Below the pieces are notes generated by a model that was given only the letters and a program-made list of their open reading frames with translations, was not told where the DNA came from and ran no database searches. A DNA stretch of 64,000 bases from Phlegmacium glaucopus (Eukaryota > Basidiomycota > Agaricomycetes > Agaricales > Cortinariaceae): contig MU130302.1 of the NCBI GenBank assembly GCA_015039465.1, forward strand, positions 19,860 to 83,859, given 5' to 3'. Made by a program: the position numbers and the translations under genes. Positions 11,008 through 23,477 of the stretch are shown here, one piece after another (within the stretch, counting starts at the first letter, position 1; every line of letters begins with the position of its first letter).

Positions 11008-13259
11008 ATGCCAGACGGTTCCAGTATAAGCATTAAAGTCGCCCAGTACTTTGTCAACAAGAAGGTTCAGGAGCTCAACTCCAAGAATCCGGAGATCAAG
11101 GACCATCAAGAGAAGTTCCTACAAGCCCTCCCTCGGTTCGATAAGCAGCCCGTTTCTGAGCTCGAGCATGGTGTAGGTGAACCCCCGCGTGGTGTCGATG
11201 AGCCCTTGGATTGGCAGCCGCCTCCATTCTTTCCGGCACCGACAGGTGAGCCCATCTCCTGGAAAAGCCTGCTCGAGAACAATCGCAGTGATCGCTGGAG
11301 CCGCGAGCCTCCTCCCGAGAAGCTCATACATCCACCCTGGTACTACGTTGCCATCATCGGCGCTGGTGTCGCAGGCCTGCGTACCGCCAAGCTTCTGCAA
11401 GATATGGGCATCCCATACAAGATCTTCGAGGCGAGCGACCGCCCTGGGGGCCGGATCTTCACATACGAATTCGCCTCAAAACCTCCAACAAATCCCAAGG
11501 GGAAGCATGACTATTATGACGTGGGTGCCATGCGGTTTCCGAAGAACGACGCGAACAAGAAAACATTCGAGCTCTTCGAGGAGCTTGATTTGTCAAGCAA
11601 GATGATGAAATATGTCTTCTCAAACGATGAAAACATCCGGTACTATAATGGTGAGTGCTGAATATGCTTGGTGTTGGTCTTGGGAGCTCACAGGCGTTAT
11701 GTAGGTATCAAGACCACAGTCGTGGTTGCCAATACAGCAGGCGATCACTTCAATGATGAGGTTGAGTGTGCTGCCTTTTGTTTCTTCTCTCCCTTGTAGC
11801 TCACCAGACGGCAGGTACCAGAAGAATATTTGAATAAAGAATACATTGATTTGCGCGGTAACAAAGTCTTTGGGGTGAACGCATGCACTGCCGCCGCCTA
11901 TGATCCATTTCGAAAAGCTCTCATTGAAGACTTCCACAAGGGATGGGAAGAACTTATGAAGTATGACTGGGCTTCAACAAGATCCTATCTGACGCAAGAG
12001 AAGAAATATCCATTTTCTGTCGTCCATTGGATGGAGAACAGGAGTAGCGGGACAGGCGCCTTTGATCGCGCCTTCTCTGAAGTGAGCATATCTTTGTCCA
12101 GCGGGCTAACGTTACACTCAAATCAATCTCCAGACCATCCTTAGTTCTCTTTTATTTGATGATCCCGCGAAGGACGTGGAATGGTGGTGCTTCGAAGGCG
12201 GCAGCAAGGTTTTGATCGACGCAATGGTCGATGTGTTGAACGTCAAGCCATCTTATGGTCACCGCGTCACGTCCATCGAACCAATTTACCAGCTCCCAGG
12301 AGTGTGTTTCCCCAATCTGCCTGCTTGGCCCCGCTGGCCCTCTTCGCTCCGTTTCCCCTTCATGAAGGTCAGGGTCTCTGGCCAGGCAGAAGAATGCTTC
12401 AGTCACGTTGTTTCGACCGTCTCATTTGCTAACCTCGGCACTATCGACACGGAGCAAGTCTCTATGACCTATACGCAGCGCCAGGCCATCCGCACCCTCA
12501 ACTACCGCGCAGCGGTCAAAGTCGGGATCAAGTTCAAGACGCGCTGGTGGGAGCAGGATGGTATGAAGCAGCGGGGAGGCTCCAGCTCTACGGACAGGCA
12601 GAGCCGAACGGTGGTATACCCCAGCTCTGGGTTGGACGAGGAAGGCCCCGGAGTATTAATGGTAACGTACAATTGGTGCGTAGGTTTCCCTGCCCCATCT
12701 TGTTCTGCATACGCATAATGCTAAGTCGACCATTTCACACAGGCATCAAGACGCTGCCCGTTACGGCGCCCTCATCCAGAATCCTGAGTGGTCCCAGCTT
12801 GACCCAGACCGTGAATATCCGCCGTCGGAGAAGATCCTCCTTGAGCAGATCTATGGAGACCTTGCCGTGTTGCATGGGGTGACTGTGGATTGGCTTCGAA
12901 ACGAGACATTGGACTATCATGCATTCGACTGGTATCACAACCCGTACACCATGGGTGCCTTTGCACACTTCTCACCTGGGCAATTCAGCAACTTTTTTTC
13001 TGATATCGTGCAGCCCGCCGGTTTCGGCCGTTTCCACTTTGCGGGTGAGGTCGTCAGTGCCCAGCATGCGTGGGTCGCCGGTGCGCTGGATTCGGCGGTG
13101 CGGGTGGTGGATAACATCCTTCGCTGGGACTTCCCAATCTGGCTCCCCAAGTTTACAAAGGAATATGGACGAAGTTCGGTATTCAGTGATGAGGAAAGTG
13201 ATAATGCGCAGTTCTTCAAGGGTTTGTTTTCAAAGGATTTGGAGAAGGCTGGCTTCTAA
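11008..13259 (+). CDS. L-amino-acid oxidase / flavin monoamine oxidase family
   Basis: FAD-dependent oxidase that deaminates L-amino acids to 2-oxo acids with release of ammonia and hydrogen peroxide. Five exons, 11008-11650, 11705-11760, 11800-12081, 12134-12675 and 12743-13259, join in one frame of 679 aa. The start is the ATG at 11008 (MPDGSSISIKVAQ); the frame is open further upstream but only to a non-ATG codon. Residues ~110-140 hold the Rossmann motif IIGAGVAGLRTAKLL followed by FEASDRPGGR. GAMRFP (substrate domain) follows, and the C-terminal FAD signature is FAGEVVSAQHAWVAGALDSA. There is no signal peptide, so it is probably intracellular. The promoter region is duplicated and its 3' flank is tandemly triplicated. 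The peroxide produced could feed a peroxidase such as the DyP, which is inference only. Confidence 0.9.
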
Positions 13260-14030
13260 GCGTATGTACAGTCCGAGCTCGTAGGATGGAAACGAATGTA
13301 ACAATAGCACTTGACCATTATGTTCCATATGTCGCGTTGTCGCAGTGGCCAGATATGGCCTTTGACGTAGAATGGATCCAGTGGTAGTCGGATTGTCCGT
13401 GGTAATAATACTCGCATGGTTCGGTTCTAGACCTGTACTATATGAAGGGCGAACCTGTCAATATACCCTCATTTATGGACCGTTGTGGAGGAAGGAGGCT
13501 GAGCTCTAAGCGTATGTATACAATTGAGCTCGTAGGATTAAAACGAATGTAACAATAATCATTTGTACCATTATGTTCCATATATCGCGTTGTCAGCCAT
13601 GATAATGAAGGGCCTAGCGCAGTGGCCAGATATGACCTTGACGTAGAATGGATCCAAGTGGTAGTCGGATTGTCCGTGGTAATAATACTCGTATGATTCG
13701 GTTCTAGACCTGTATATGAAGGCGAACTTGTCAATATACCCTCATATATTTATGGACCGTTGTGGAGTTGGCTGAGTTGGCTGAGTTGGCTGAGTTGGCT
13801 GAGTTGGCTGAGTTGGCTGAGCTCTAAGAGTATGTACAATTGAGTTCGTACTAGGATTAAAACGAATGTAACAATCGCGTTGTCAGCATGAAATTGAATG
13901 GGCCTTGACGTAGAATGGGATCTGGTAGAAATTGAATCGTGACTTTAGGGACTATGGTAGTCGGATTGTCTAATACTCGCATGTTCGGTTCTAGACCGTG
14001 ACCCCTCATATATTCATGGACCGTTGAATA
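13255..14030. repeat. Threefold tandem duplication of the oxidase gene 3' end/flank
   Basis: Three units of about 210-270 bp start at about 13255, 13497 and 13820. Each begins with the stop-codon region CTCTAAG.GTATGTA and contains AAACGAATGTAACAAT, GACGTAGAATGGATC and TGGTAGTCGGATTGTC. Each ends TTATGGACCGTTG. Unit 3 is the most degraded. The duplicated block includes the polyadenylation region of the oxidase gene. Confidence 0.8.
13765..13818. repeat. Minisatellite, six perfect 9-bp units (GAGTTGGCT)
   Basis: Six uninterrupted GAGTTGGCT units lie at the junction between the second and third copies of the oxidase 3' repeat. Confidence 0.95.
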
Positions 14031-14473
14031 TTTTTATCTATAAGATATCGGACAGCCTGTTTACATCATGTGAACGTTGTGAACTTTGATACCTGTAGCA
14101 TACAATTTATCATGGGTATTACAAGGGGGGGACTTCTACTAAAAAAATTCCATGTTTGAAAAAACTACTGAACTGTGTGGAACCAGTTAGAAGGTGGGTG
14201 ACTAAGTATATAGATGATGAAAATACAAGTCTTGTGATATATACAGGAAGATAGAACAAAGAGGAATAAGTTAAATCAACAACCAGTGCTGACATCAGTT
14301 GGACATAAGATAAAAATGAGGGCAAGGGATATATAAATACTAGTGGCGATGTGGATAATGAGAAATGATGGTATACAATACATAAATCCAAAATCTAATA
14401 AAATGCAGAAAAAATATAATAAATAAATGGTTGATTGAACAGAAGAGAGAGAGAAACGGGAAGGAAGGGGAGT

Positions 14474-17400
14474 CTAGAGTTGTTTAGAAAGAAGAGAACC
14501 GGGTTCGAAAACGTCGTGATGAGGTGTGGATTGAGATGGCATAGTAAAGTGAGGTTGCGCAGCAACTGGTCTTTGCTGATTCGTCGTTTTCCTGGTCCCA
14601 GAGCGCGAGAGACCAGAGGCATTACCGTTAACAGCCTTTGGGTTGAATAAAACATGTCGTTCTTGGAAAAGAACATAAGACTAACAAAAAGAGAACAGAA
14701 TCAACAGGAGAAATCTTTGTTGGAAACAAAGGACGAACGCGAGCAACAAGAATCTTTTCCATCCAAACTTTCCCATCCTTCTCGGAACAAGCAAATGAAT
14801 GAAGGTAGTCAGCCTTATTTTCAAAGAAAGACAGGTTGTCTGTTGATTTAACGGCAAAAGCAAAAGGTTTTGGAGCTCGATGAGACCGCGTGACTTGGTA
14901 CGCATCGAAATTAGATAAAGAGCAAAGCTGGACTTCGTCTCGTCCCTAGAAATATTTATCAGTTATGAAGCGTACAGAAACTACTTGCGGTAGATGCTCA
15001 CATTATCACGTTTGGACAACCAGATACTATGTTCTCGTAATTGCATCCATCGTTTACTCCACTTTCCACGCTTAGCCTCCCATTCAACGTATCCAGAATG
15101 AGTAGGCGAGCTAGAAGGAATAGCCTTCAAGCGAAAGCATGAATGATAATAAGCAAAAGAATGACACAGACGGACATACCGAACGATTTAAAGGAACAGC
15201 TAAAGGAGTCATCCTGAGGAGTAGATAATTGACCATTTTGTCCTTATTCCAGGAAGCTTGCACATCCGCAACAAGTTCGTAGCTTCTTATGGGACGTTCT
15301 ACAATAGATAGAAAAAAAGACAGTTGAAACAATTGGCGTCGCAATGGAGAAAAAATACGTACCCATGCCGAAATCCTGTACGACCTCAAATACCATCCAA
15401 CCCCCACTACCAGCGAAACCCACCAACGATCCATCAGCCTCGATCATTTCAATGACATCTCCCGCACTCGTCGATGCACTGATTTCTACCATCTTGAATC
15501 TTTGCATATCACTAATAAACACCCGCTGTTGCACTATCACCGCCGGTTTACTGGCACTCATTGGCGTTGGCAGAGGGTCGATAGGGGATGACGTTGATGG
15601 CAACGCCAGTACTGGTCGGTGCTGCTGCGAACCCGTCCTTTGAGCATCTACAGAAGTCCTGGTAGATACTGCACGAGATGAAGGTGGTTCGTAATGAGGC
15701 TTCAATATTTTGCGATGCTCGTCATGACTTATCCTCGCTGTCGGAATAGGTGGAACAGGCTCTGGGATTGTCATGGGCGATACGCGGTCAACGCTACTCC
15801 GAGATTGCGAAAATGATCGATGATGAGGTGTTGATGATATTGGTGTCGATGAGGTAGAAGATTGTTGCGGGCCATCTCGAGTAGGAGGTCGAGACCTACT
15901 GACAGAAGTTGAGCTTCGGCTAACCCTCCCCTCTGTATCTAATCGTAAAGGAACGGAACGAGGGTCATCCATACCAACAGGTCGATGATCAACACTAGAA
16001 TGATGGAAAGACCGCATGGGACGAAGAGTCATCATCGAAGAAGGGCCGTGAACAGGGGTTGCAGGTGAAGGCGAAGGAGATGGATGGTAGCGATAAAATG
16101 ATGAAGGTTCTTTGATGCTCTTGGTTCGTTGAGCATGCGAGATGGCAGAACCAATATGTGGGATAGGAGAAAGAGGCAAAGGTTCAGCTGGATGGGGATC
16201 CCACGAAGTCCTGGACATTGATTTGGAACGATGACGGACGTGCAGACGACCTTGTTGTTGCTGTTGCTGGTGATACACAGCAGTAGCACCAATCGGTGAC
16301 GGAGTCGATGCAGCCTCTACACCGCCATCCCGTCCATTGATGTCCCTCAGTTTCTTCGCCAAATCCTCAGGAGTAAAAGGGTTCCCGGAAATAGAACCCT
16401 TTCCAGTAAAAGTCTGTGTCCTCTGCCTTCTCGGCTGCGGTTGTTGTTCAAGTTGCTGATGATGCATAGTCGCCTGTGAAGCAACCGTAGCAGCCAGCAG
16501 AGCAGCATCATGCGAACTGGAGGGTACGGCACCAGCAGACCTCAACGTCATCAATCTCGTCCTCGAAGTCTCAACCTGACCTCCGAGTCGCAAGGCCTTT
16601 TCCTGTTTCTTTTGTTCCCTTTCCTGACGGACTTGATGTCGAATGGACTTTTGAGCAGTCAATGCACTGGGTATACGTTTAGCAAGAGGGACATCGTCAT
16701 CGTCGTCATCATTACGGTCAGCGTTATGGGCTTGTTGTTCGTCATCCTCCTCCTCCACATCATCGTCAGAGAACCTGCTTCCGCCAGCACTACTACCCCT
16801 ACTTCCAGAAGCAACGTGGTATCTGTTCGATACACTCAAATATCCGGGTGACGGCGCTGGGCTGCTCGAGTGGGTACTGGAAGGCTGGGTACGAATATCC
16901 ATGTCCATTGCAAGCCGTGAAAATGAAGGGCTTGCCGACCCGTAATGATCGTCATCGTCGCTCGACGAGCTGGAAGACTCGGAAGATATCGCCAGGAAAC
17001 TTAACTGATCCCTTCGTTCCAACGCTGCTCCCTGCCTCCTCCGTTTCTCATCATCGTTGTCGTCCTCATCACCTTCGTCATTTCCTCTCCCTCGCCGTCC
17101 GTTATGCCCCCTCCAGTTGAAAGGAATTGAATTCAGATTCGAAGGAACATCATGAGTGGCATGAGACGCAGAACCGCCCGAGTTGTAGTTCGAGGAGTAC
17201 GAACCAATCCCATTCCTTCCTCCTCTTGCAGCACTTAACCCTGCCGCGCCCTCAACCATCTCAGAAGTGTCCTGTTTCCAAGTGAACATTGCCAAAGCTG
17301 CAGCTACAGACGAAGAAGATCCGCGTGACAACTCATCCTTCAATAAAGCATCCGGAGTCGATATGAAATGTGTCATGGTAGGCGTGGTCAGACTCGTGGT

Positions 17401-20400
17401 CGATATAGGTGGGGGGTGCCGCGTCACCAAGTTTATATCATTAGCTGGCTCAGAAATATCATCCGGCGTCACGATAGCGATTGTTTCTTCTGTTTGTTTC
17501 CCCCATTCCTGCTCATGTCCAAAAATGACGTTCAACCCTCCGCCACCATTGTTTCCGTTACCAGCGCCCATAAAAGGGCCAGCTCCAACAACATATTCCC
17601 ACTCAACTTCATTTCCGATTTCCGCGTCCTCTTCCATTTGCCTCTCCTCTTCTGTCGCTAGTTCATCTTTCTTCCCCATAATGGCCTCGTCCCGTTCTTG
17701 CGACACAACCTCAAACTTCATTCCATCCTTCACATCCTTCCCTCCACCATTTCCTCCAGATTGATCGATCACAACCGCAGAAACGCCTCCACCCACCCAA
17801 AGTTTAGAAACGTCATTATACCGTGACCTTCCACGTGAATTCAAATCTTCTACCGCTTCTCCCGTTCTATCGTCGATATTAACATCGTGATGGTTGAAAT
17901 AGGCTGTTGCGAGGCCAGTGATAGAAATAGAATTGGTATTATCATCTGGCTCATGGTCGGGATCGAAAGAAAGAGGACCAGGAATGGGACCAGGATAACC
18001 GATATCCTCGTTACCCATAGATAAAGCAGGAGGAGATCCAAGCACCATCACCTCGGAATGTGATATTATATCGGTAGCCTCGTCAGCCTCCTTCACGGGC
18101 ACAGGCGGCGGACTAATTCGTGGAGCTTGATGGCGAATATTGTAACGGCTAAAACGATCACCGCCAAAGTCCGCTTCATCATCGTCATCATCCAAAGAAG
18201 ACGATGCCGATTCCGATTTAAACGACAAGGAGGTATAGGTCGAAGATAACGACCTCGACCTCGAGACGGTATCTGATTCCGAAGGGGACCGACTTGGAAC
18301 CCTAGCGGACGCGGGCGGTGTCGCTAGCGAAGTAGAATGCGAGGACGGATTAGGATAAGTATACAGATAGGAGTTGTAAAGTGAAGAATCATCGGTTTCG
18401 CTATCCGTGTTAACGCTGGTGGTGCCACCCGTTCTCGTCGTTCTGGTCCTCGTCCTCACAGTGGGTGCCAAAATTGCGCTGCTAGTATCAACGGTAATGG
18501 AATCGGGAAAAGCGGAGGTCAAAGTCGTCATGTCGGACATCATTCTAGGATCGGATATAGCGAGAGCCATTTCCATGAGGGACGTTGCTGCGGGCGGTGT
18601 TAAAGATCGTGGTCGTGGTCGTCGTGGTATTAGTATTTCATCATCATCATCCGCCACTAATTTCTTATCTACACCCGCTGCTTCCTGCTCCTGGTCTTCG
18701 TCGTCTTCCATATGGTTATAGTGATCCATAAACTGGTCCATAAATCGATCCACGTCATCATCATCATCTTCATCATGACAGTGTACTTCTGCACCCACGA
18801 CGTCATCGCCTTCAGCAAATACGTGATCATAAATCTTTGCATCACGTACGGCACCCGCAGTTGATGCTGAATTCGCCAGACCTATATCAGGTGTTCCAAT
18901 ACCTTCAAGGACTGACGACCGTGGTATCAGCTGAGCCTGTGGCGGAGACCTGGGAGGTGATCTCGACTCGGTCGTTATTCCCCTCTCACTACTCCTGCTA
19001 CTACCACCACCATCATACCCATAAACAACTCCAACTTCCGACCCAAGCGCTAATATCTGACTTGGCAATAACGGTTTCTGACCCAGAGGGATAGGTTGAG
19101 AAGTCAACGCGCTAGAGGTAAGAGCTAATGAGACGTTGGGTGGCAGTTGTGCACTTGCACTTGTATGTGTGTGTGAGTGTGAGGAGGACGAAGCAGTAAT
19201 GGAAGAAATAGAATGCCGAAGAGGGAAGGGAGGGGAAGATATCGAAACGTTTGAATCCAGATTGGACTGCATTATAAAAGGAGAGGCAGAAATTGATCCA
19301 GAAACTAAAGTCGGCAAGGGTGGCACAGGCGGTACAGCTTCTCCCCCTCCTTCGCCTCCACTCCCAATGCCAACCCCTTCTCCCAACAAGACAGGCGACG
19401 TTTCACCGGACGAACCATGTCCTGAATCCACATCCACACCACTATCCAAGTTATTCCAAGGCTCGAAAGGAAGCCTAGCGCCTACTTTTCCTTTACGGAC
19501 CTATAACGAGTAGTTAGCGGTTGGTTCTTCGCCCACCAAAAAAGAAAACCAACCTTCCTGACACCAAGTCCAGCTCCAGGTACGAAATTCATCTTGGCGA
19601 GGGTATCTAAAGAAGGTAAAGAAGGACGAGATTTAAACGCTGGTCGTTGATATGCCGGAGATGGCCGATGTAGGTGTGGGTGTGGTTGATGAGGGAGTGA
19701 CGGAGGTCGAGAAATAACCAAAGATGGCTGAGAAAATGTAAGTGGAATAGCAGGTGCTGAGTTAGGGGGTTGTTGTTGTGGTTTCCAGGTGCTTGAACTT
19801 GGACCATTGTCCGACCCACCACTGGACGGAGCACCAGAAGAGGTGGCAATTGAAGGGAGTGAGGATCTCATTCCCAAGCCTTCATTTCCTGAGAAAGTAC
19901 CTCGTGAAGGCGAGGTAGGTGTAGATCGGGATTGAGCAATAGTTGCTCTTGATGAAACGGGACCTGTGGCCGAAATTGTTGGAGGACCCGTGGTTGGGGG
20001 CGGCAGTGGTGATGGTGGTAGTGCAATCGGAGTGGTATTTGAACCTGAAGCGGTTGGGCCTAGAATAAACGAGGTAATTATATGCAGACCCGAAACGGTA
20101 AACAACGCGTACCTATCGTCAACCCAGCAACCAGCCCTTCGTCAAGTTCATGATCGTCATTAATAACCAAAGGCGAACGAGGTGTTTTCACATCTCCCAG
20201 TCCACTGCCATTTACCAAACTCAACTGCCTCCCAACCTTGCATCCACCTCCCAACCCACCAACAGATCCTCCTCCGGTCAGATTCGCAAACGGGTCATCG
20301 TCCAATAAAAAGTCAGGTGGTGGAGAATTACGTGGCAAAGGCATGGGACTCTGGGTCGCATTCAAGTTGGGGTTTGAAGTTGAAGGTTGTCTTTGCCGGC

Positions 20401-21543
20401 TTGGGTTTCTATCTAGAGGGGTCGGAACGGGGAGGATGGCTGTTGGTCTTGCTTTATTTCTCACATGAGTAGAATCTCGTGGTCTGTAAGCGGATACAAA
20501 AGAAAGAGGCTGTAGGTGTTGTGATGAAGTGATAGAAGATGTTCTAGTGACCGCTCGGGCTCTTGATCTATTTGTATTTGTAATCGTGGCCGTAGTTATA
20601 GTAGGGGATGTAGGGGATGTTGGTGAAGGAAGTGGAGGAGGAAATCTTGAAGTGTATAAAGCAGTCGCAGTCGGCGTTGTAGAAGATGATGACGAAGAAG
20701 ATGAAGAAGATGAAGAAGATGCTGATAATAACGAAGGCGACATAGCAGTAGTCATCACCATCGAATCCGTCGTCGGTCCAATCCTAGTCATGGCCTGGGT
20801 AGGGGTAGTCGGACTATTAGCATCAATTGAACCGAGTACGACCGGATCCTTGCTGTGACTCTGACTATGTCGAAACCCAGGTAATCCGATTTGAATACTT
20901 CCTCCAAGCATGGAGAATGAGAATGACGAAGGCCGTTTCTTTGAGGGTTTATTCAATGGGCGATGATGTAGTTGTAGTAATTGCTTTGATACTGGTGTGG
21001 TGGTGGTGGTAGTAGTGTCGACAGTAGTAGTGGGGTCCAACAACCTCAAACTAATTGTGCGTTTTTTCGATTTCCCAATAACATTCACATGTGTTGGCTG
21101 CTGCTGCTGGATATTTTCCTCGAATAACGGCAGAGGAAGACCTCTATCGTCATAAAGACCAAGTTCTTCGTTGGGACCTTTGGCTGCCACGCGAGCCTAT
21201 TGAAACGGATGAAGACCAAAAGTCAGAAATGCGTGAGTAAAGTATAAGTAACGTGCACACACGGACGGCCACGACGGGCCAACCCAAGAAAAAAAAAAAA
21301 AAAGGAAGTTCCAGGTACGTATACTTTGTATGTAAAACGTTTATGCTGTCAAACCAAACGTCTATCTATCTATATATGCGGCGTTTGGGTTCTTTTTCCG
21401 CCTGGACTCACCAATAATTGCATCTCAAAATCCTGTACTGATCCTGCAAGTCGTTCTCTAGGCGGGTTTCTCACCAAAACCATTCGTTCAGTGGTGGGGG
21501 TTTGATACCCGTTGTCACTGTTGTCGTGGTTATGAGCGGACAT
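14474..21543 (-). CDS. Very large RA- and PH-domain signalling/adaptor protein (2171 aa)
   Basis: Eight exons read on the minus strand: 21412-21543, 20113-21196, 19554-20059, 15363-19500, 15180-15298, 15002-15124, 14739-14945, 14474-14680. They join in one frame from the ATG at 21543 (MSAHNHDNSD) to a TAG at 14474. The first ~1700 residues are low-complexity Ser/Pro/Asp-rich, with poly-Ser, poly-Asp and poly-Gln runs, so probably disordered. Near the C-terminus is a Ras-association-like fold (QRVFISDMQRFKMVEI ... AGSGGWMVFEVVQDFGME, ERPIRSYELVADV). A PH domain follows (GYVEWEAKRGKWSKRWMQLR ... FAFAVKSTDNLSFFE ... WMEKILVAR). The RA-PH tandem resembles RIAM/lamellipodin/Grb7-type adaptors linking Ras-like GTPases and membranes to the cytoskeleton; that role is inferred by architecture. 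Fragments of its 5' half recur at 36.6-37.6 and 46.0-47.2 kb. Confidence 0.85.
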
Positions 21544-22396
21544 GATGGTGGATGTGCGTGCGTGTGTGTGGGGGAGAATGAGAAAGGAGGGCAAAAAAAT
21601 CAAACACGATCAAAATAAAACAACAGGCTCCATATCATCCATCATAATCCCCAGCATTCTACATCGCAACATTGCAACATATAAGTAAGTGAAAAAAATA
21701 AAAATAAAAAATCTCGTTTCATCCAAATTTGGTGCGCCTTCATGTGGATGGTTTGCCATATTTAGTCGTTTCGTGATCCCACATCATATCAAGGGCTGCC
21801 GTCCCGTCCTCGGGGATGGCCGGCTCCAATGATGTACAGTGCAGTGAATATGGGATAGAGGTTTCCAAAGGTTGGCTCCGGCTGATGTGGGTAAAGAGGG
21901 CATAATTAAATATTGTATACTGTATAGTTGACATGGATTGAACATGTCTATACAATTTTGGTTCAATTCAGACAAGGATTTTTCTGAATCTAGAACTGAA
22001 CCTTTGTTGGAATAAGTACAAGCCATTGAAGCCATCAGCAAAATACATCAGCTCTTGAACCTCCATTGTAACCCCTTTGATGTGCTTGATGCCATTTCAA
22101 GAAGCAAGTCCATCATCAAAATGTGAGGGTGATCTTTGGCATCTTTATCTCCAGAAGGCATGTCTTCAAGCACATTGTCTTTGTATGAGTGGTCTTTCAA
22201 TACAAATATTTGGTCTCTGACATCAGTCTTTCACATCTTTGATTCCAAAGCATGGTCTTTTTATCCCAAGATCTTTGCATCCAGTATTCTGGGGGAGATT
22301 GTCACCAGACATCCCTCAGCTACACCACCTGATTCTGGGGCAATCTGTACTTAGGTTATTGTTAGAAACTGATCAGGTGACCTTGGGAAAATGAAT
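21544..22396. other. 5' flank of the RA/PH gene and start of the repeat-rich region
   Basis: It contains a poly-A-rich stretch (21690-21715) and AT-rich sequence. From about 21.9 kb the composition resembles the transposon region that follows. No gene recognised. Confidence 0.4.
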
Positions 22397-22470
22397 GTGA
22401 CTCGGATTGGGATTGAACCAATGACCCCCAGCCATATATGCCAGTGCTCTAACAACTGAGCTACTGGGTC
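22397..22470 (-). repeat. tRNA-derived (SINE-like) head with A and B boxes
   Basis: On the minus strand the 74 nt fold as a near-cloverleaf: acceptor GACCCAG (5 of 7 pairs), a perfect D stem GCTC/GAGC and an anticodon stem CTGGC/GCTGG. The T arm is ATTGG-TTCAATC-CCAAT. Pol III box A (TAGCTCAGTTG) and box B (GGTTCAATCC) are both present. The anticodon would read ATA, which is not a normal fungal tRNA, the acceptor has mismatches, and the neighbourhood is all repeats. I read it as the head of a SINE running toward lower coordinates, not a working tRNA. Confidence 0.6.
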
Positions 22471-22619
22471 AATAGGAATGGTGGATTTGATATCAACAGT
22501 TATCATATTGAAATGTATCTATTAGAAGGCATATTCATGTACATGGTGGTCTAGGTATTTATTTACATAAAATGCCTTGAAAGCATCAAGGCTATGGTCA
22601 AATGTGAGGTGGTAAGGAA

Positions 22620-22800
22620 TTCGGGTGGTACCCATAGTGATGGAAAAGTTCAGTTCAGTTTGGTTCTCAAGGCCTTTTCTCTGAACCTGAACTGGACTCT
22701 CAGTTTGGTTCAACCATTTCTCCTGAACCACAAACTGAACTGGTGGTTCTGGTTCTAAACAGTTCTGTTCAGGGTTCAGAGACTCATGAACTGTGAATGG
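22620..22800. repeat. Degenerate array of GTTCAGTT/AACTGAAC motifs
   Basis: About ten scattered octamers in both orientations (GTTCAGTT, GAACTGGAC, CTGAACC) give self-complementary, hairpin-prone DNA. This is typical of the internal part of a short non-autonomous DNA element, but ends were not identified. Confidence 0.5.
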
Positions 22801-22889
22801 AACCTATTTTCAAGAAAAATAAAGAATTTGTTGTCCTTAAGGACATGTTTTTTACTCCACAAAATGTAAATTATAGGGTAGATTCATCT

Positions 22890-23477
22890 CTAAAACCCAC
22901 AAGATCCATGATTAGTGCCTCAATATGTTGTGCAGCCTGATTAACAGCTGCTACATGACCATTTTGGTAAGCACTCTTGAGGATTTGAAGTGCCTCAAAA
23001 ACCTCCACAGAAAGCCGGTTGTGGTGAGCTGCCCCCATAATACCACCACTGCTAAAAGCCCTTTTAGAAGGAGTTGATGAGCCTTGGATGCAAAGGTAGT
23101 CTCATGCAATCCACTTCAGCATGGGGTATTTTGCATTGGACTGATGCTAGAGTAATATTAATGTGCTTGAACTTTGGCTCTGAATCACTTACTCCCCACC
23201 AACATACCACATTATCTGTGGGCTTAGGACCAGACTCCAGGTATTGCTTCAGTTCATTGCAAGGTGAGTCAGCTGATTTTTCTTCCTGTTGGAAAGACTG
23301 AACAGCTTCGAGGAGATAAGAGCCCCCATAGCGACAAATAGGTGCTGCTATAATCAATTTAAATTTGGGAACACAAGATAATTCATTAGAAAATAAATCA
23401 TTTACCTTGAGTTGCACTTGAATCATGAACAGGAGTTGCAGAATTAATAGATGTTGGAGGACTGTAATAATCATCAA
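22890..23477 (-). pseudogene. hAT-family transposase remnant (C-terminal dimerisation region)
   Basis: Minus-strand frames spell the end of a hAT transposase. An acidic linker is followed by CNELKQYLESGPKPTDNVV and WWG, a damaged stretch, then KRAFSSGGI and RLSVEVFEALQILKSAY. The order LxxYL...WW...AFSSGG..RL is the hATC dimerisation signature. A frameshift and loss of the YPTLSRMA region near 23150 and the lack of the catalytic N-terminal part show it is dead. Similar transposases could have mobilised the short TIR elements nearby. Confidence 0.7.

Noticed and set aside
16510..19513. Plus-strand frames of 90-165 aa opposite the RA/PH gene.
   Set aside because: They are antisense shadows of low-complexity Ser/Asp/Gln coding sequence.
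22397..22470. A functional tRNA gene.
   Set aside because: The acceptor stem has two mismatches, the anticodon would be ATA, and it lies among transposon remnants, so a SINE-like origin fits better.
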